DNA from: Verrucomicrobiota bacterium
GTDB taxonomy: Bacteria; Verrucomicrobiota; Kiritimatiellia; JAAZAB01
Length of the DNA: 47,604 nucleotides
Direction: 5' to 3'
Assembly (NCBI GenBank): GCA_018898455.1
Contig: JAHIJO010000129.1
Span: 1-47,604, forward strand
Shown here: positions 34,287 to 43,699 of the stretch, one piece after another
Numbering within the stretch: position 1 is the stretch's first letter
How the letters are laid out: every line of letters begins with the position of its first letter
Translations under genes and position numbers: made by a program
The notes under the pieces: generated by a model
The model's input: the letters and a program-made list of their open reading frames with translations, nothing else
The model's database searches: none
Told to the model about the DNA's origin: nothing

Positions 34287-37200
34287 ATGAACGCAACCCT
34301 GCTGCGCCAGTTTGCCCATCCGTCAAGTCAGTATCGCGGCAAACCCTTCTGGGCCTGGAACGGAAAACTGGAGGAGCCGGAATTGCGCCGCCAGATCCGC
34401 CTGATGCACCGGATGGGTCTGGGCGGTTTTTTTATGCATTCCCGCGTGGGATTGGCAACCCCGTATCTGTCTCCGGAATGGTTCCGACTGGTCGGGGCCT
34501 GCGTGGACGAGGCCCGGAAACTGGGCATGGAAGCCTGGCTGTATGACGAGGATCGCTGGCCATCAGGCGCCGCCGGCGGACTGGTGACAAAAAACCAGAA
34601 ATACCGCATGCGCAGTCTGATGGTTCATATCCTGGACAAAGCGGAAGCGTTGAAATGGACGCCGGCCACGGTGGCCGTGTTCACTGCGCGGCTGGATGGT
34701 GCGGCAGCGTTTGATGTCCATCGGGTTCCGCAAGGCAGGTTGGTCCCGCAATTGGCGGCGGGCGAAAAACTGATGACGTTCGTGGTGGAATTGCAGGAAT
34801 GCTGTTCCTGGTACAATGGATACACCTACCTTGACACCTTGAGCCATGCGGCCGTGCGGGCTTTCATCAAGGCGACCCATGAGGCGTATAAGAAGCACAA
34901 TGGCCAGGACTTTGGCGGCGTCATTCCGGGCATTTTTACTGACGAACCGAACCACGGCAACAAACTTGACTTCGACAACAACACCGGCCATCCGGGCGGA
35001 CTGCCCTGGACCGGCGCCTTACTGAAAACTTTCCAGAAACGATACGGCTACGATTTGGTTCCCCACCTGATGGAATTGGTTTTTGATGTGGATGGCCGGG
35101 GAATGCGCCCGGCGCGTCTGCATTATCATGACTGGGTGACCCATCTCTATGTGGACGCGTTCAGTCGTCAGATTGGCGAATGGTGTGCCAGGAACAAACT
35201 GCTCTTCACCGGGCACCAGCTTGCGGAGGACTCGCTCTCCAGCCAGACCAATATGGTTGGCAGTTGCCTGCGCTCCTATGAATTCATGCAGGCTCCCGGC
35301 ATGGACCTGCTGACCGAACACTGGCGGATTTATGACACGGCCAAGCAGGTCAGTTCCGGGGCGCGCCAGTTTGGCCGCAAGTGGCGCTTGACGGAAACCT
35401 ACGGCTGTACCGGCTGGGATTTCCCGTTGGCGGGACACAAGGCTCTCGGGGACTGGCAGGCGGCGCTGGGGATCAACCTCCGTTGTCAGCACCTGGCCTG
35501 GTACACCATGGAAGGCGAAGCCAAGCGGGATTATCCGGCCGCCATTTTCTATCAGTCGCCGTGGTGGGAGCTGTACCCGAAGGTGGAAGACTACTTTGCC
35601 CGCATTAACGCGCTCATGACCCGCGGGGAGGAAGTTCGCGATATCCTGGTGGTGCATCCCGTGGAAAGCATGTGGATGATGTGCCGCGCCGGATGGCGGA
35701 ATGATGAACAAGTCCAGGCTTATGACCGGATGATCAAAGATCTGCGGGACAGTCTGCTGACGGCACATCTGGATTTCGACTACGGCGACGAAGAAATCCT
35801 GGCCCGCCACGCGCGGGTTGTGGCGGGAAAAAAACGCCCCGTCCTCCATGTGGGGAAAGCGGTCTATTCCACTGTAGTCGTGCCGCCTCTCAAAACTATG
35901 CGGCGCTCAACCTTCAACCTGTTGAAGCGGTTTGCCGCATCGGGCGGCGTTGTAATCTTCGCGGGCGAACCAGCCGGCTATGTTGATGCGGAGGGATCGG
36001 AGGATGTCCGCCGGTTCGCGGCCGGATGCGCCCGCGCGCCGGCGCGCGGCGCGGGCCTGGCCGCCGCCGTTGCAAAATCGGGCCGCCGTGTGTCCATCGC
36101 CGATCCCGCCGGCCGCGAAATCGGCGCGGCGCTTTATCTGCTCCGGGAGGATCGGGCTGCGTTTTATTTGTTCCTCTGCAATACCGGCCACCAGGCCAGC
36201 CGGCTTCCGCCGGACATGGACGATATTATGGTCCGTGATCGGCGGGCTGCGTTTCCGGAGGTTCGGGTGACAGGGTTTAAAGCTTGCGCCGGCGCGCCTT
36301 TGGAATGCAATCCCGAAACCGGCGCTGTGGTTACCGCGGATGCCGTCCGGAAACATGGGCAGTGGACGGTCCGGACCAGTCTGCCCGCGCTGGCCAGCCG
36401 GTTGTTCGTCATCCCGAAGCGCAAACTGGCGCGGCGCTTTCCGCGTCCTCCGGTCTATCGGGAGATTCGAAGACAGTTGTTATCCCGAACGCACTGGCCG
36501 ATTGTCTTGTCGGAACCGAATGTCCTGGCGCTCGATTGGCCCCGTTACCGGGTGGGGTCGGGGACCTGGCGGCCAGCGGATGAAATTCTCCGCGTGGATC
36601 GCGAAATCCGGAAGCATTTGAAGATCCCGGAGCGCGGCGGCGCGATGGTTCAGCCCTGGGCCCGGAAAGCCGATCCGGCGTCCCGGCGCGGAACGTTCGA
36701 GCTGGCGTATGTTTTTGAAGTGGCGGCGCTCCCAAAGGGACCGCTGTTCCTGGCCTTGGAACAACCCCGGCGCTTCCGGGTGGAAGTGAACGGCGAGGTT
36801 TTATCACCCGATGCCGAGTGCGGCTGGTGGGTTGACTTATCGCTGAGAAAATTGCCCGTTGATCCGGTTCTGCTGCGCGCGGGTCGGAATGAAATTCACC
36901 TGGCCGGCGAATATGACACTACGCATCCCGGCCTGGAAATTGTCTATCTACTGGGTGAATTCGGTGTAAAACTCCGCGGCGCCGCGCCCATGATGACGGC
37001 CCGGCCGGATACGCTGAAGATCGGCGATTGGTGCCGCCAGGGATTGACGTTCTATGCGGGATCGGTCAGTTACCAGTGCTCATTGGTCCCCGATCTGCGC
37101 AAGGGCGAGCGTCTGTTTATCCAAGTGCCTTCATATCGGGGCGTGGCGGTGCGCGTGGTTGTCAATGGCCGGCCGGCCGGCGTGATGGCTTGGAATCCTA

Positions 37201-37424
37201 ATGAAGTGGAGGTTACGGAGTTCCTGGCGCCGCAGGGCCAGTCTAATCTCCTGCAGATTGAGGTCATCGGGCATCGCCGTAATTCGCATGGCCCGCTGCA
37301 CCTGGATCGGAAGTGGCCGGTCTGGACGGGGCCGTTTCAGTTTCAGAATATCGTCGGAGCGGCGTATCAACTGGTTCCCTGCGGACTGATGGCCCCGCCA
37401 CGCTTGTCCGTGCGCAAAGTATAA
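34287..37424 (+). CDS. Glycoside hydrolase, GH106-like (alpha-L-rhamnosidase type)
   Basis: A 1045-residue glycosidase, in the size range of GH106 rhamnosidases. The N-terminal barrel starts with the characteristic SSQYRGKPFWAWNGKLEE, then MGLGGFFMHSRVGLATPYLS and GMEAWLYDEDRWPSGAAGG. Likely catalytic acids are E220 (FTDEPN) and E370 (TETYGCTGWDF). The last 250 residues have two jelly-roll-like modules with VEVNGEVLSPDAECGWWV and HLAGEYDTTHPGLEIVYLLGE. No signal peptide is visible, so it may act in the cytoplasm or the true start is elsewhere. AAAGGA precedes ATG 34287. Family choice is by motif memory, not by search. Confidence 0.72.
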   Translation: MNATLLRQFAHPSSQYRGKPFWAWNGKLEEPELRRQIRLMHRMGLGGFFMHSRVGLATPYLSPEWFRLVGACVDEARKLGMEAWLYDEDRWPSGAAGGLVTKNQKYRMRSLMVHILDKAEALKWTPATVAVFTARLDGAAAFDVHRVPQGRLVPQLAAGEKLMTFVVELQECCSWYNGYTYLDTLSHAAVRAFIKATHEAYKKHNGQDFGGVIPGIFTDEPNHGNKLDFDNNTGHPGGLPWTGALLKTFQKRYGYDLVPHLMELVFDVDGRGMRPARLHYHDWVTHLYVDAFSRQIGEWCARNKLLFTGHQLAEDSLSSQTNMVGSCLRSYEFMQAPGMDLLTEHWRIYDTAKQVSSGARQFGRKWRLTETYGCTGWDFPLAGHKALGDWQAALGINLRCQHLAWYTMEGEAKRDYPAAIFYQSPWWELYPKVEDYFARINALMTRGEEVRDILVVHPVESMWMMCRAGWRNDEQVQAYDRMIKDLRDSLLTAHLDFDYGDEEILARHARVVAGKKRPVLHVGKAVYSTVVVPPLKTMRRSTFNLLKRFAASGGVVIFAGEPAGYVDAEGSEDVRRFAAGCARAPARGAGLAAAVAKSGRRVSIADPAGREIGAALYLLREDRAAFYLFLCNTGHQASRLPPDMDDIMVRDRRAAFPEVRVTGFKACAGAPLECNPETGAVVTADAVRKHGQWTVRTSLPALASRLFVIPKRKLARRFPRPPVYREIRRQLLSRTHWPIVLSEPNVLALDWPRYRVGSGTWRPADEILRVDREIRKHLKIPERGGAMVQPWARKADPASRRGTFELAYVFEVAALPKGPLFLALEQPRRFRVEVNGEVLSPDAECGWWVDLSLRKLPVDPVLLRAGRNEIHLAGEYDTTHPGLEIVYLLGEFGVKLRGAAPMMTARPDTLKIGDWCRQGLTFYAGSVSYQCSLVPDLRKGERLFIQVPSYRGVAVRVVVNGRPAGVMAWNPNEVEVTEFLAPQGQSNLLQIEVIGHRRNSHGPLHLDRKWPVWTGPFQFQNIVGAAYQLVPCGLMAPPRLSVRKV

Positions 37425-37439
37425 GACCAGACTATATCT

Positions 37440-37461
37440 CGCCAAGGCTATGGCGGGCAGG
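37440..37461. repeat. Dispersed palindromic repeat downstream of the GH106-like gene
   Basis: CGCCA-AGGCTA-TGGCG (37440-37455) followed by GGCAGG. The 22-nt unit is identical but for one base to 25605-25626 inside the GT9 coding sequence. Here it lies in the 63-nt gap between the converging glycosidase and lipB genes. Confidence 0.8.
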
Positions 37462-37487
37462 TAGGATGACAGAATAATTGCCCTCGA

Positions 37488-38234
37488 TTAATACAAGTAC
37501 GGCCCGAGCAGGCGAACCAGTTCCGGCGGCGGACTGTCGCCCGGGAACCGCTGAATATCTCTGCGGCAAACGGCGCTGAAATGCGCCGTCAGGCGCTCCC
37601 GCACGGTTGGGAGCGTCGGGCAGGCGTTGCCGCAAAGGATTTTCAGCGAGGCGACCGGCTCGCCTGCCAATCCGCAAGGGACGATGGCGGCGAATCCCGA
37701 TAGATCGGGACTGACGTTGAAACTCATGCCATGGAACGTGACCCAGCGTTTCAGTCGGATGCCGATCGCCGCCAGTTTGCCTCTGGTCGTCCAGGCGCCG
37801 GTCAGGCCGGAGCGCCGGAATGCGGTCACGCCGAAATCCGCCGCCGTCCGGATCGCGATCTCTTCCAGGTTATAGAGATAACCGCGCGCGTCCGTCTCCT
37901 GTTCCCCCAGCCGGATGATCGGATACATTACCAGTTGGCCCGGTCCATGCCAGGTTACGTCGCCGCCTCTAGATGATTTTGCGACCTCGATGCCTTGCTG
38001 AGCCAGTGATTCGGGGGAGAGCAGAATATGCCGGGCGCTGGATCGGACTCCCATCGTAATGACCGGCGTATGCTCCAGGAACAGGACGGTATCGGGGATT
38101 TCGCCGGTGCTTCGCGCGGCGACCAGGGCGTCCTGGAGTCGGACGCCCTCGGCGTAGGTCAGCGGTTGTTCGAAACATATGGCCCAGGCGGTCATGCTTA
38201 GTGAGGGCATTTCATTCGGATGTGAGCTGATCAT
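37488..38234 (-). CDS. lipB: Lipoyl(octanoyl) transferase
   Basis: A 248-residue enzyme that moves octanoate from acyl-carrier protein to lipoyl domains of 2-oxoacid dehydrogenases. The diagnostic motif RGGDVTWHGPGQLVMYPI lies near 90-107. The catalytic lysine is in GKLAAIGIRL and the nucleophilic cysteine in IVPCGL. Starts at 38210 (MPSLSM) and 38195 (MTAWAI) are also in frame and none has a strong ribosome site. lipA is not in the window. Confidence 0.92.
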   Translation of the reverse strand: MISSHPNEMPSLSMTAWAICFEQPLTYAEGVRLQDALVAARSTGEIPDTVLFLEHTPVITMGVRSSARHILLSPESLAQQGIEVAKSSRGGDVTWHGPGQLVMYPIIRLGEQETDARGYLYNLEEIAIRTAADFGVTAFRRSGLTGAWTTRGKLAAIGIRLKRWVTFHGMSFNVSPDLSGFAAIVPCGLAGEPVASLKILCGNACPTLPTVRERLTAHFSAVCRRDIQRFPGDSPPPELVRLLGPYLY

Positions 38235-38448
38235 TGATGGTTGGGAATTTTCATCATATGCAGTTCTGTCGAAATACTGCTACATCACTCATTATCATGG
38301 TATGACGATAGTGTAGGCGGGCAGGATGTTCGGCTCAATAATAAAATGCGGAATATGATAGCTGTTTTCGCGGCGGAGATGGAGTTGACTTCGCCGTTCC
38401 GTTTGTGCGATGATAACCATCCGAGAATGAGCCGGAGAGGAGGTGCGC
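38235..38448 (+). promoter_or_regulatory. Intergenic region with weak purC promoter
   Basis: A 214-nt divergent gap between lipB and purC. TTGACT (38385-38390) followed at 18 nt by GATGAT (38409-38414) is a weak candidate promoter for the pur genes. GGAGAGGAGG (38434-38443) is a strong ribosome site that sets the purC start. No purine riboswitch pattern is seen. Confidence 0.35.
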
Positions 38449-39423
38449 ATGGAGAACATGGAAAAGCGGATCCGGGATGCTCTGCGGCAGACGCTGGAGG
38501 CCACGGATTATCAAGACCTGGGGGCAAAGGAAACGGGAAAAGTCCGCGACAGTTACCGCCAGCCCGGTCGCCGGATTCTGATCACCACCGACCGGATTTC
38601 AGCGTTCGACTGTGTGCTGGGAACCATTCCCTTCAAGGGGCAGGTCCTTAACCAGCTGGCGGCGTTCTGGTTTGAGCAGACCCGGACCATCGCGCCGAAC
38701 CATGTCCTTGATGTGCCCGATCCCAACGTCATGGTGGTCACGGAATGCGAACAATTGCCGATCGAAGTGATTGTCCGGGCCTATATCACGGGTGTCACCA
38801 AAACGTCGCTCTGGTACAACTATGAACAAGGCGTCCGGGATTATTGCGGGAATCGTCTGCCCGCTGGCTTGCGTAAGGATCAGAAACTGTCGCGTCCGAT
38901 CATAACGCCTACGACCAAATTGGAAGCCCATGACCGGCCGATCTCCCGCCGGGAGGCGATCGCGGAGGGCCTGGTGGATGCCGCTGCCTTCGATGCCGCG
39001 TCCGACTTGTGCTTGCGGCTGTTCGATTTCGGAACGCGCCATGCCCGCCGGCAGGGACTGATCCTGGTGGATACCAAGTATGAACTCGGCCGCCGGGATG
39101 GAAAGCTTTTGGTTTCCGATGAAATCCATACGCCCGATTCTTCCCGCTATTGGTTTGCCGACAATTATGAAGCCCTGTTTGCCGCCGGACGCGATCAGCG
39201 GAAAATTGACAAGGAATATGTCCGGGAATGGTACGCGGCCCGGGGATTCCGTGGGGAAGGTGTTCCGCCCGCCATGCCGGATGATGTGCGCTTTGAAGCC
39301 GCCCAGCGCTATATCCAAGCCTATGAATTGATCACCGGCCGGCCGTTCGTTGTTTCGGATGAGCCCGTGGCCGGTCGGATCGAAAATAATTTAAAAGCCG
39401 CAGGATACCTGAATGGAAATTAA
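38449..39423 (+). CDS. purC: Phosphoribosylaminoimidazole-succinocarboxamide synthase
   Basis: A 324-residue ATP-dependent ligase that joins aspartate to CAIR, the eighth step of IMP synthesis. Visible are GKVRDSYRQPGRRILITTDRISAFD, VEVIVRAYITGV-like strand IEVIVRAYITG, and LILVDTKYELGRRDGKLLVSDEIHTPDSSR (the last covering both family signatures). The length is that of the longer, yeast-like form of PurC. The strong GGAGG upstream selects ATG 38449 over GTG 38443. It is followed by purB and purA in the same direction. Confidence 0.95.
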   Translation: MENMEKRIRDALRQTLEATDYQDLGAKETGKVRDSYRQPGRRILITTDRISAFDCVLGTIPFKGQVLNQLAAFWFEQTRTIAPNHVLDVPDPNVMVVTECEQLPIEVIVRAYITGVTKTSLWYNYEQGVRDYCGNRLPAGLRKDQKLSRPIITPTTKLEAHDRPISRREAIAEGLVDAAAFDAASDLCLRLFDFGTRHARRQGLILVDTKYELGRRDGKLLVSDEIHTPDSSRYWFADNYEALFAAGRDQRKIDKEYVREWYAARGFRGEGVPPAMPDDVRFEAAQRYIQAYELITGRPFVVSDEPVAGRIENNLKAAGYLNGN

Positions 39424-39465
39424 AAATTAAGAATTAGAAATTTAATTTTGAATTCAAGGAGCGCC

Positions 39466-40857
39466 ATGAGTGTTCATCCGATCGAGTTCCGGTATTATTC
39501 CGAGGAAATGCGGAGTCTCTTCACCGAAGAGGCGAAACTGCAGAACTGGCTGACCGTTGAAGCCGCGCTGGCCCGGGCCCATGCGCAACTGGGGCATATC
39601 CCGGCGGCAGCGGCGGCCGCCATTACAGAAAAGGCGACTATCCGGCAGGTCAAGCTGGATCGTGTCAAGGCCATCGAGGATGAAATTCATCATGACCTGA
39701 TGGCCATGGTCCGTGCCCTGACGGAAGTCTGCGATGCCGAGGCCGGTAAATTCGTTCATTTTGGCGCCACCTCCTATGATATCGAGGATACGGCCCTGGC
39801 CCTGCAATTGACCGCCGCCCTGAATATCATCGAGGCCGATCTGCGGACCGTTCGCGATACGCTCGTGACCTGGGCGGAACAGACCCGGGACCTGGTCTGC
39901 GTGGGGCGCACCCACGGTCAGCATGCGGTTCCCACAACCTATGGGCTTAAATTCGCCATTTATGCCTGCGAGTTTCAGCGACACCTGGAGCGCCTTGGCC
40001 AGGTTCGTCCCCGAATTGCTGTCGGCAAAATGACCGGCGCCGTCGGCACACAGGCGAGTTTCGGGTCGGACGCAGTGGAGCTTCAGCGGCTGGTGATGAA
40101 GGACCTTGGCTTGACGCCGGTCCTTGTATCCAATCAGGTGATTCAGCGGGATCGCCACGCTGAAGTCGTCTTTGTGCTGGCGCTTGTAGCGGCGAGCGGC
40201 GAGAAGGTTGCCGGGGAAATCCGCAATCTTCAGCGGACGGAAATCGGCGAGGTGTTCGAATCGTTCCAGCAGAAACAGGTGGGCTCCTCGACCATGCCCC
40301 AGAAACGGAACCCGCACAAAAGCGAACGCATTTGCTCCCTGTCCCGAATGATTCGCGCCCTGGTGGCGCCGGCTCTGGAAGATGTGCCGCTGGAGCATGA
40401 ACGGGATTTGACCAATTCCGCCGCCGAGCGGATCATTTTTCCAGAGGCGTTTATTCTCTCCGATTATCTCCTGCGCCAGCTGAACGAAGTGCTCAAGGGG
40501 TTGGATATCCGGGAGGACGCCGTGAAGCGGAACCTGGAACTGACCGGTGGGCTTATCATGAGCGAGCGGCTGATGATCGGCCTGGTGGGGCGGGGCATCG
40601 GGCGGCAGAAGGCCCATGAAATCCTGCGGCTCGCCGCCGGGGAAGCATTTCAGGACAAATGCCCGCTCAAGGATATTTTGATGAAGAATCCCGAGGTGTC
40701 CCGGCTCATGACCCCGGAACAGCTGGATGAATATCTGGATCCCTCCGGCTACATTGGTACGGCCGTGGACCAGGTAAATCGGGTTATCGCAATGTTTCGC
40801 GGTAGTAACAAAGCGCAAGTTCCAATTGCGCTCTCCACACCGGAAATCAAGTCCTAG
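39466..40857 (+). CDS. purB: Adenylosuccinate lyase
   Basis: A 463-residue fumarase/aspartase-superfamily enzyme that splits SAICAR to AICAR and adenylosuccinate to AMP, releasing fumarate. Key parts are EDEIHHDLMAMVRAL, FGATSYDIEDTALAL, the histidine region GRTHGQHAVPTTYGLK, and the signature loop GSSTMPQKRNPHKSE. AAGGAG at 39457-39462 supports ATG 39466. It receives the product of PurC and, with PurA downstream, completes the route from IMP to AMP. Confidence 0.95.
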   Translation: MSVHPIEFRYYSEEMRSLFTEEAKLQNWLTVEAALARAHAQLGHIPAAAAAAITEKATIRQVKLDRVKAIEDEIHHDLMAMVRALTEVCDAEAGKFVHFGATSYDIEDTALALQLTAALNIIEADLRTVRDTLVTWAEQTRDLVCVGRTHGQHAVPTTYGLKFAIYACEFQRHLERLGQVRPRIAVGKMTGAVGTQASFGSDAVELQRLVMKDLGLTPVLVSNQVIQRDRHAEVVFVLALVAASGEKVAGEIRNLQRTEIGEVFESFQQKQVGSSTMPQKRNPHKSERICSLSRMIRALVAPALEDVPLEHERDLTNSAAERIIFPEAFILSDYLLRQLNEVLKGLDIREDAVKRNLELTGGLIMSERLMIGLVGRGIGRQKAHEILRLAAGEAFQDKCPLKDILMKNPEVSRLMTPEQLDEYLDPSGYIGTAVDQVNRVIAMFRGSNKAQVPIALSTPEIKS

Positions 40858-40878
40858 TAAACAAAGGGAGACGAAATT

Positions 40879-42174
40879 ATGCCGTCCATCGTGATTGTCG
40901 GTGCCCAGTGGGGGGATGAAGGCAAGGGTAAAATTGTGGACGCACTGGCCGCCCGGGCCGATGTGGTGGTGCGTTTCCAGGGCGGCGATAACGCCGGCCA
41001 CACCGTTTATTCCGGGGATAAAAAATATGTGTTTCACATTCTGCCGTCGGGTATCCTGAGATCCGGTGTTTTGTGCGTGATCGGCGGCGGAGTGGTTCTC
41101 AACCTGAAGAACCTGGGCGAGGAACTCCAGACCATTCGAATCCCGGAGACCGATTGGCGCCGGCGCCTTCGAATCAGCGGCGAAGTTCACCTGATTCTGC
41201 CCTGTCATATTGCCATGGATCAGGCCTCCGAAACGCTCCGTGGCAAGGGTAAAATCGGCACCACCTTGCGCGGTATCGGTCCGGCGTATGCCGATCGCGC
41301 CGCGCGGACGGGGGTGCGCTTGGCGGATACCTTGGACGAAAGCTGGTTCCGAACCCAGTTGCGCTCATGTTTGGATGCCAAGCGGGGTTGCCTCCCCGAA
41401 GCGCAGGCCCGTGATGTGTGCGATGCCGATCGCGTGGCCGATGAAATCCTTGCCTTGGCGAAACCCTATGCCGGACTGATTGCCGATGCCGGCCAACTGT
41501 TGGCGGATGCACGCCGGAAGAGGAAAAACATCCTGTTTGAAGGCGCCCAGGGCACCATGCTGGATGTGGGCGCCGGAACGTATCCCTATGTGACGTCCTC
41601 CCATACCGTTGCCGGCGGCGTATGCGTCGGCGCCGGTGTGGGGCCGCATGATATTGACCGGATCATAGGCGTGGTCAAGGCCTACACGACACGGGTGGGG
41701 GAAGGCCCGTTTCCCAGCGAACTGCATGATGCAACCGGTGAAATGCTTCGCAAGATCGGCGGCGAGTATGGCGCGACCACCGGTCGCCCCCGCCGATGCG
41801 GCTGGCTCGATCTTGTACAATTGCGGCGTGCCGTGCGGTTGAACAGCCTGGATGAAATCGTCGTGACCAAGCTGGATGTTCTGGATGCGTTGGATCGCAT
41901 CGGTATCTGCACGGCCTACCGTGTCGGCGGCCGGCGGGTTACGGAGTGGCCGGTTAATCCAGTGGACGTTCAGCAGGCGGAACCGGAATGGGAATACCTG
42001 CCCGGTTGGCAATGCGCGACCGACGGCGTCACGACTTTCGCGAAACTGCCCAAGGCCGCCCGCCGGTACATCCGGACGATTGAAAAACGCCTTGAGGTGC
42101 CGGTCACAATGATCTCAGCCGGCAAGGACCGGGCGCAGTTGATTATCCGGAAACCGGCGTTCGGGAAGAAATAA
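40879..42174 (+). CDS. purA: Adenylosuccinate synthase
   Basis: A 431-residue GTP-dependent enzyme that joins aspartate to IMP. The P-loop-like start GAQWGDEGKGKIVD, QGGDNAGHTV, the GIGPAYADRAARTGVR switch region, FEGAQGTMLDVGAGTYPYVTSS, TRVGEGPFPSEL and TGRPRRCGWLDL are all present and full length. AGGGAGA precedes the ATG. It lies 21 nt after purB. Confidence 0.96.
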   Translation: MPSIVIVGAQWGDEGKGKIVDALAARADVVVRFQGGDNAGHTVYSGDKKYVFHILPSGILRSGVLCVIGGGVVLNLKNLGEELQTIRIPETDWRRRLRISGEVHLILPCHIAMDQASETLRGKGKIGTTLRGIGPAYADRAARTGVRLADTLDESWFRTQLRSCLDAKRGCLPEAQARDVCDADRVADEILALAKPYAGLIADAGQLLADARRKRKNILFEGAQGTMLDVGAGTYPYVTSSHTVAGGVCVGAGVGPHDIDRIIGVVKAYTTRVGEGPFPSELHDATGEMLRKIGGEYGATTGRPRRCGWLDLVQLRRAVRLNSLDEIVVTKLDVLDALDRIGICTAYRVGGRRVTEWPVNPVDVQQAEPEWEYLPGWQCATDGVTTFAKLPKAARRYIRTIEKRLEVPVTMISAGKDRAQLIIRKPAFGKK

Positions 42175-42382
42175 GAAAGCATTTAAGTGATTCGCGTTCC
42201 GCGTTGCGCCGATTTTATTTCTCCGATTCCGGTGGTGATCGCCGAACAGTTGTTCGCGTATCACATGGCCCGGTGCCGGGGATGTCCCATTGATCAGCCG
42301 CGGAACTTGGCCAAATCCGTTGCCGTTGAGTGACTCAGAATTGCGGAATGCGGAATAGTATTCAGGCCGCAATGGGATTGCC

Positions 42383-43699
42383 ATGGATAAAAGTTTCCCG
42401 ACGATCCAGGGATTCGAGATCTTGAAGCTGGTCGGCAAGGGTGGCATGGGCACCGTCTATCTGGCGCGCCAGTTATCGCTTAATCGTCCCGTGGCGATCA
42501 AGATTCTGCCGGCGTATCTGGCCGCCAATCCGACCTATGTCATGCGTTTTCGGCAGGAGGCTCGCGCCGCCGCGAAGGTGAAGCATCCCGGCCTGGTCCA
42601 GATTTTTGATGCGGGCGAAGAGCAAGGCCTGTTTTATTACGTGATGGAGTATATCAACGGCGAAACCACGGCCCAGCGGTTGGCCCGCAAGGGGCGACTG
42701 GACGAGGCAAGCGCCCTCCTGATCGCCGAGTCCGTGGCCGTGGCGCTGGAACATGCGTGGTCTGAGGCCAGGCTGGTTCACCGCGATATCAAGCCGGATA
42801 ATATTCTGATTGACGAAGACGGTACGGTGAAGGTGGCCGACCTCGGCCTGGCCAAGATGATCGACCAGACCGCCATGGCCATTACCATCGCCCATTCGCT
42901 GATCGGCACGCCGCATTACTGCGCGCCGGAACAAGCCCGGGGCGAATCGCAGGTGGATTGCCGCGCCGATATCTACGCCTTGGGCGCCACGCTCTATCAT
43001 TATATTGTCGGCTATGCGCCCTTTGCCGATACTCCCGGGGTCTCAGCCATGGTTCGTAGTCTTACCGACTATGTGCCGGATCCCATGGACTGTTGTCCGG
43101 ATGTTTCCGAACACACGGCTTGGCTGATCGAGAAAATGATGGCCAGGGATCGGAATGACCGCCAGCGTAACTGGCATGAAGCTCTTGACGATATCGATCA
43201 GGTAATGAGTGGACGTCCGCCGCTGTCACCGCCGCCGCCGCCGCGGGCGAGCACGGTGCTGCGCAGTGAGCGGCGGGGCCGGTCAGGCTCCGTCGGCCAG
43301 GCTTCGCCGGAGCGCCTCCTCCGTCGTCCCGATTCGGATGGAGACTATGGCGGACAAGTCGCCCAGTCGAGAGCGTTTCGCCCAGGCGAGAAAAAACCAT
43401 CATCGATCATGGCCGCCATGCCCCCGCCGTTGCCGGCCGTGAAAGAAGAAACGGCAGAAGACTCGGATCCGTCCATGGGAGCGACCTCGCGCCGTTTCCG
43501 GATTTTCCTGTCCCTGGCCGCCGTGTTTACGATCCTGCTGTACCTGATCTGGTTTCGGATGGACAAGGAAGCCCGTTCCCGTTCCGCCCCGGCCCCGACG
43601 GTGTTAACCACGGAACAGACGGTGGCGCCGCAAAACTCACAGAAGAGCAAAGCGGGGAAATTTAACTGGAGAAAAAGAATCAGACGTTTCCGTCCGTGA
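42383..43699 (+). CDS. Membrane-anchored Ser/Thr protein kinase (Pkn/Hanks type)
   Basis: A 438-residue kinase. The glycine loop GKGGMG is at 18-23, the ATP lysine is K40 (VAIK), the catalytic loop HRDIKPDN at 133-140, DLG in place of DFG at 153-155, and APEQ at 181-184. After the kinase domain comes a Pro/Arg-rich linker (about 280-370), one membrane helix (about 373-391, IFLSLAAVFTILLYLIW) and a short basic tail. There is thus no extracellular sensor domain such as PASTA. It is 208 nt downstream of purA and may have its own promoter. Substrates cannot be inferred. Confidence 0.9.
   Translation: MDKSFPTIQGFEILKLVGKGGMGTVYLARQLSLNRPVAIKILPAYLAANPTYVMRFRQEARAAAKVKHPGLVQIFDAGEEQGLFYYVMEYINGETTAQRLARKGRLDEASALLIAESVAVALEHAWSEARLVHRDIKPDNILIDEDGTVKVADLGLAKMIDQTAMAITIAHSLIGTPHYCAPEQARGESQVDCRADIYALGATLYHYIVGYAPFADTPGVSAMVRSLTDYVPDPMDCCPDVSEHTAWLIEKMMARDRNDRQRNWHEALDDIDQVMSGRPPLSPPPPPRASTVLRSERRGRSGSVGQASPERLLRRPDSDGDYGGQVAQSRAFRPGEKKPSSIMAAMPPPLPAVKEETAEDSDPSMGATSRRFRIFLSLAAVFTILLYLIWFRMDKEARSRSAPAPTVLTTEQTVAPQNSQKSKAGKFNWRKRIRRFRP

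Noticed and set aside
39454..41208. A 584-codon open frame on the minus strand
   Set aside because: It lies antisense to purB and the beginning of purA, whose family motifs are complete. The translation has no recognisable domain and is the usual GC-driven shadow.
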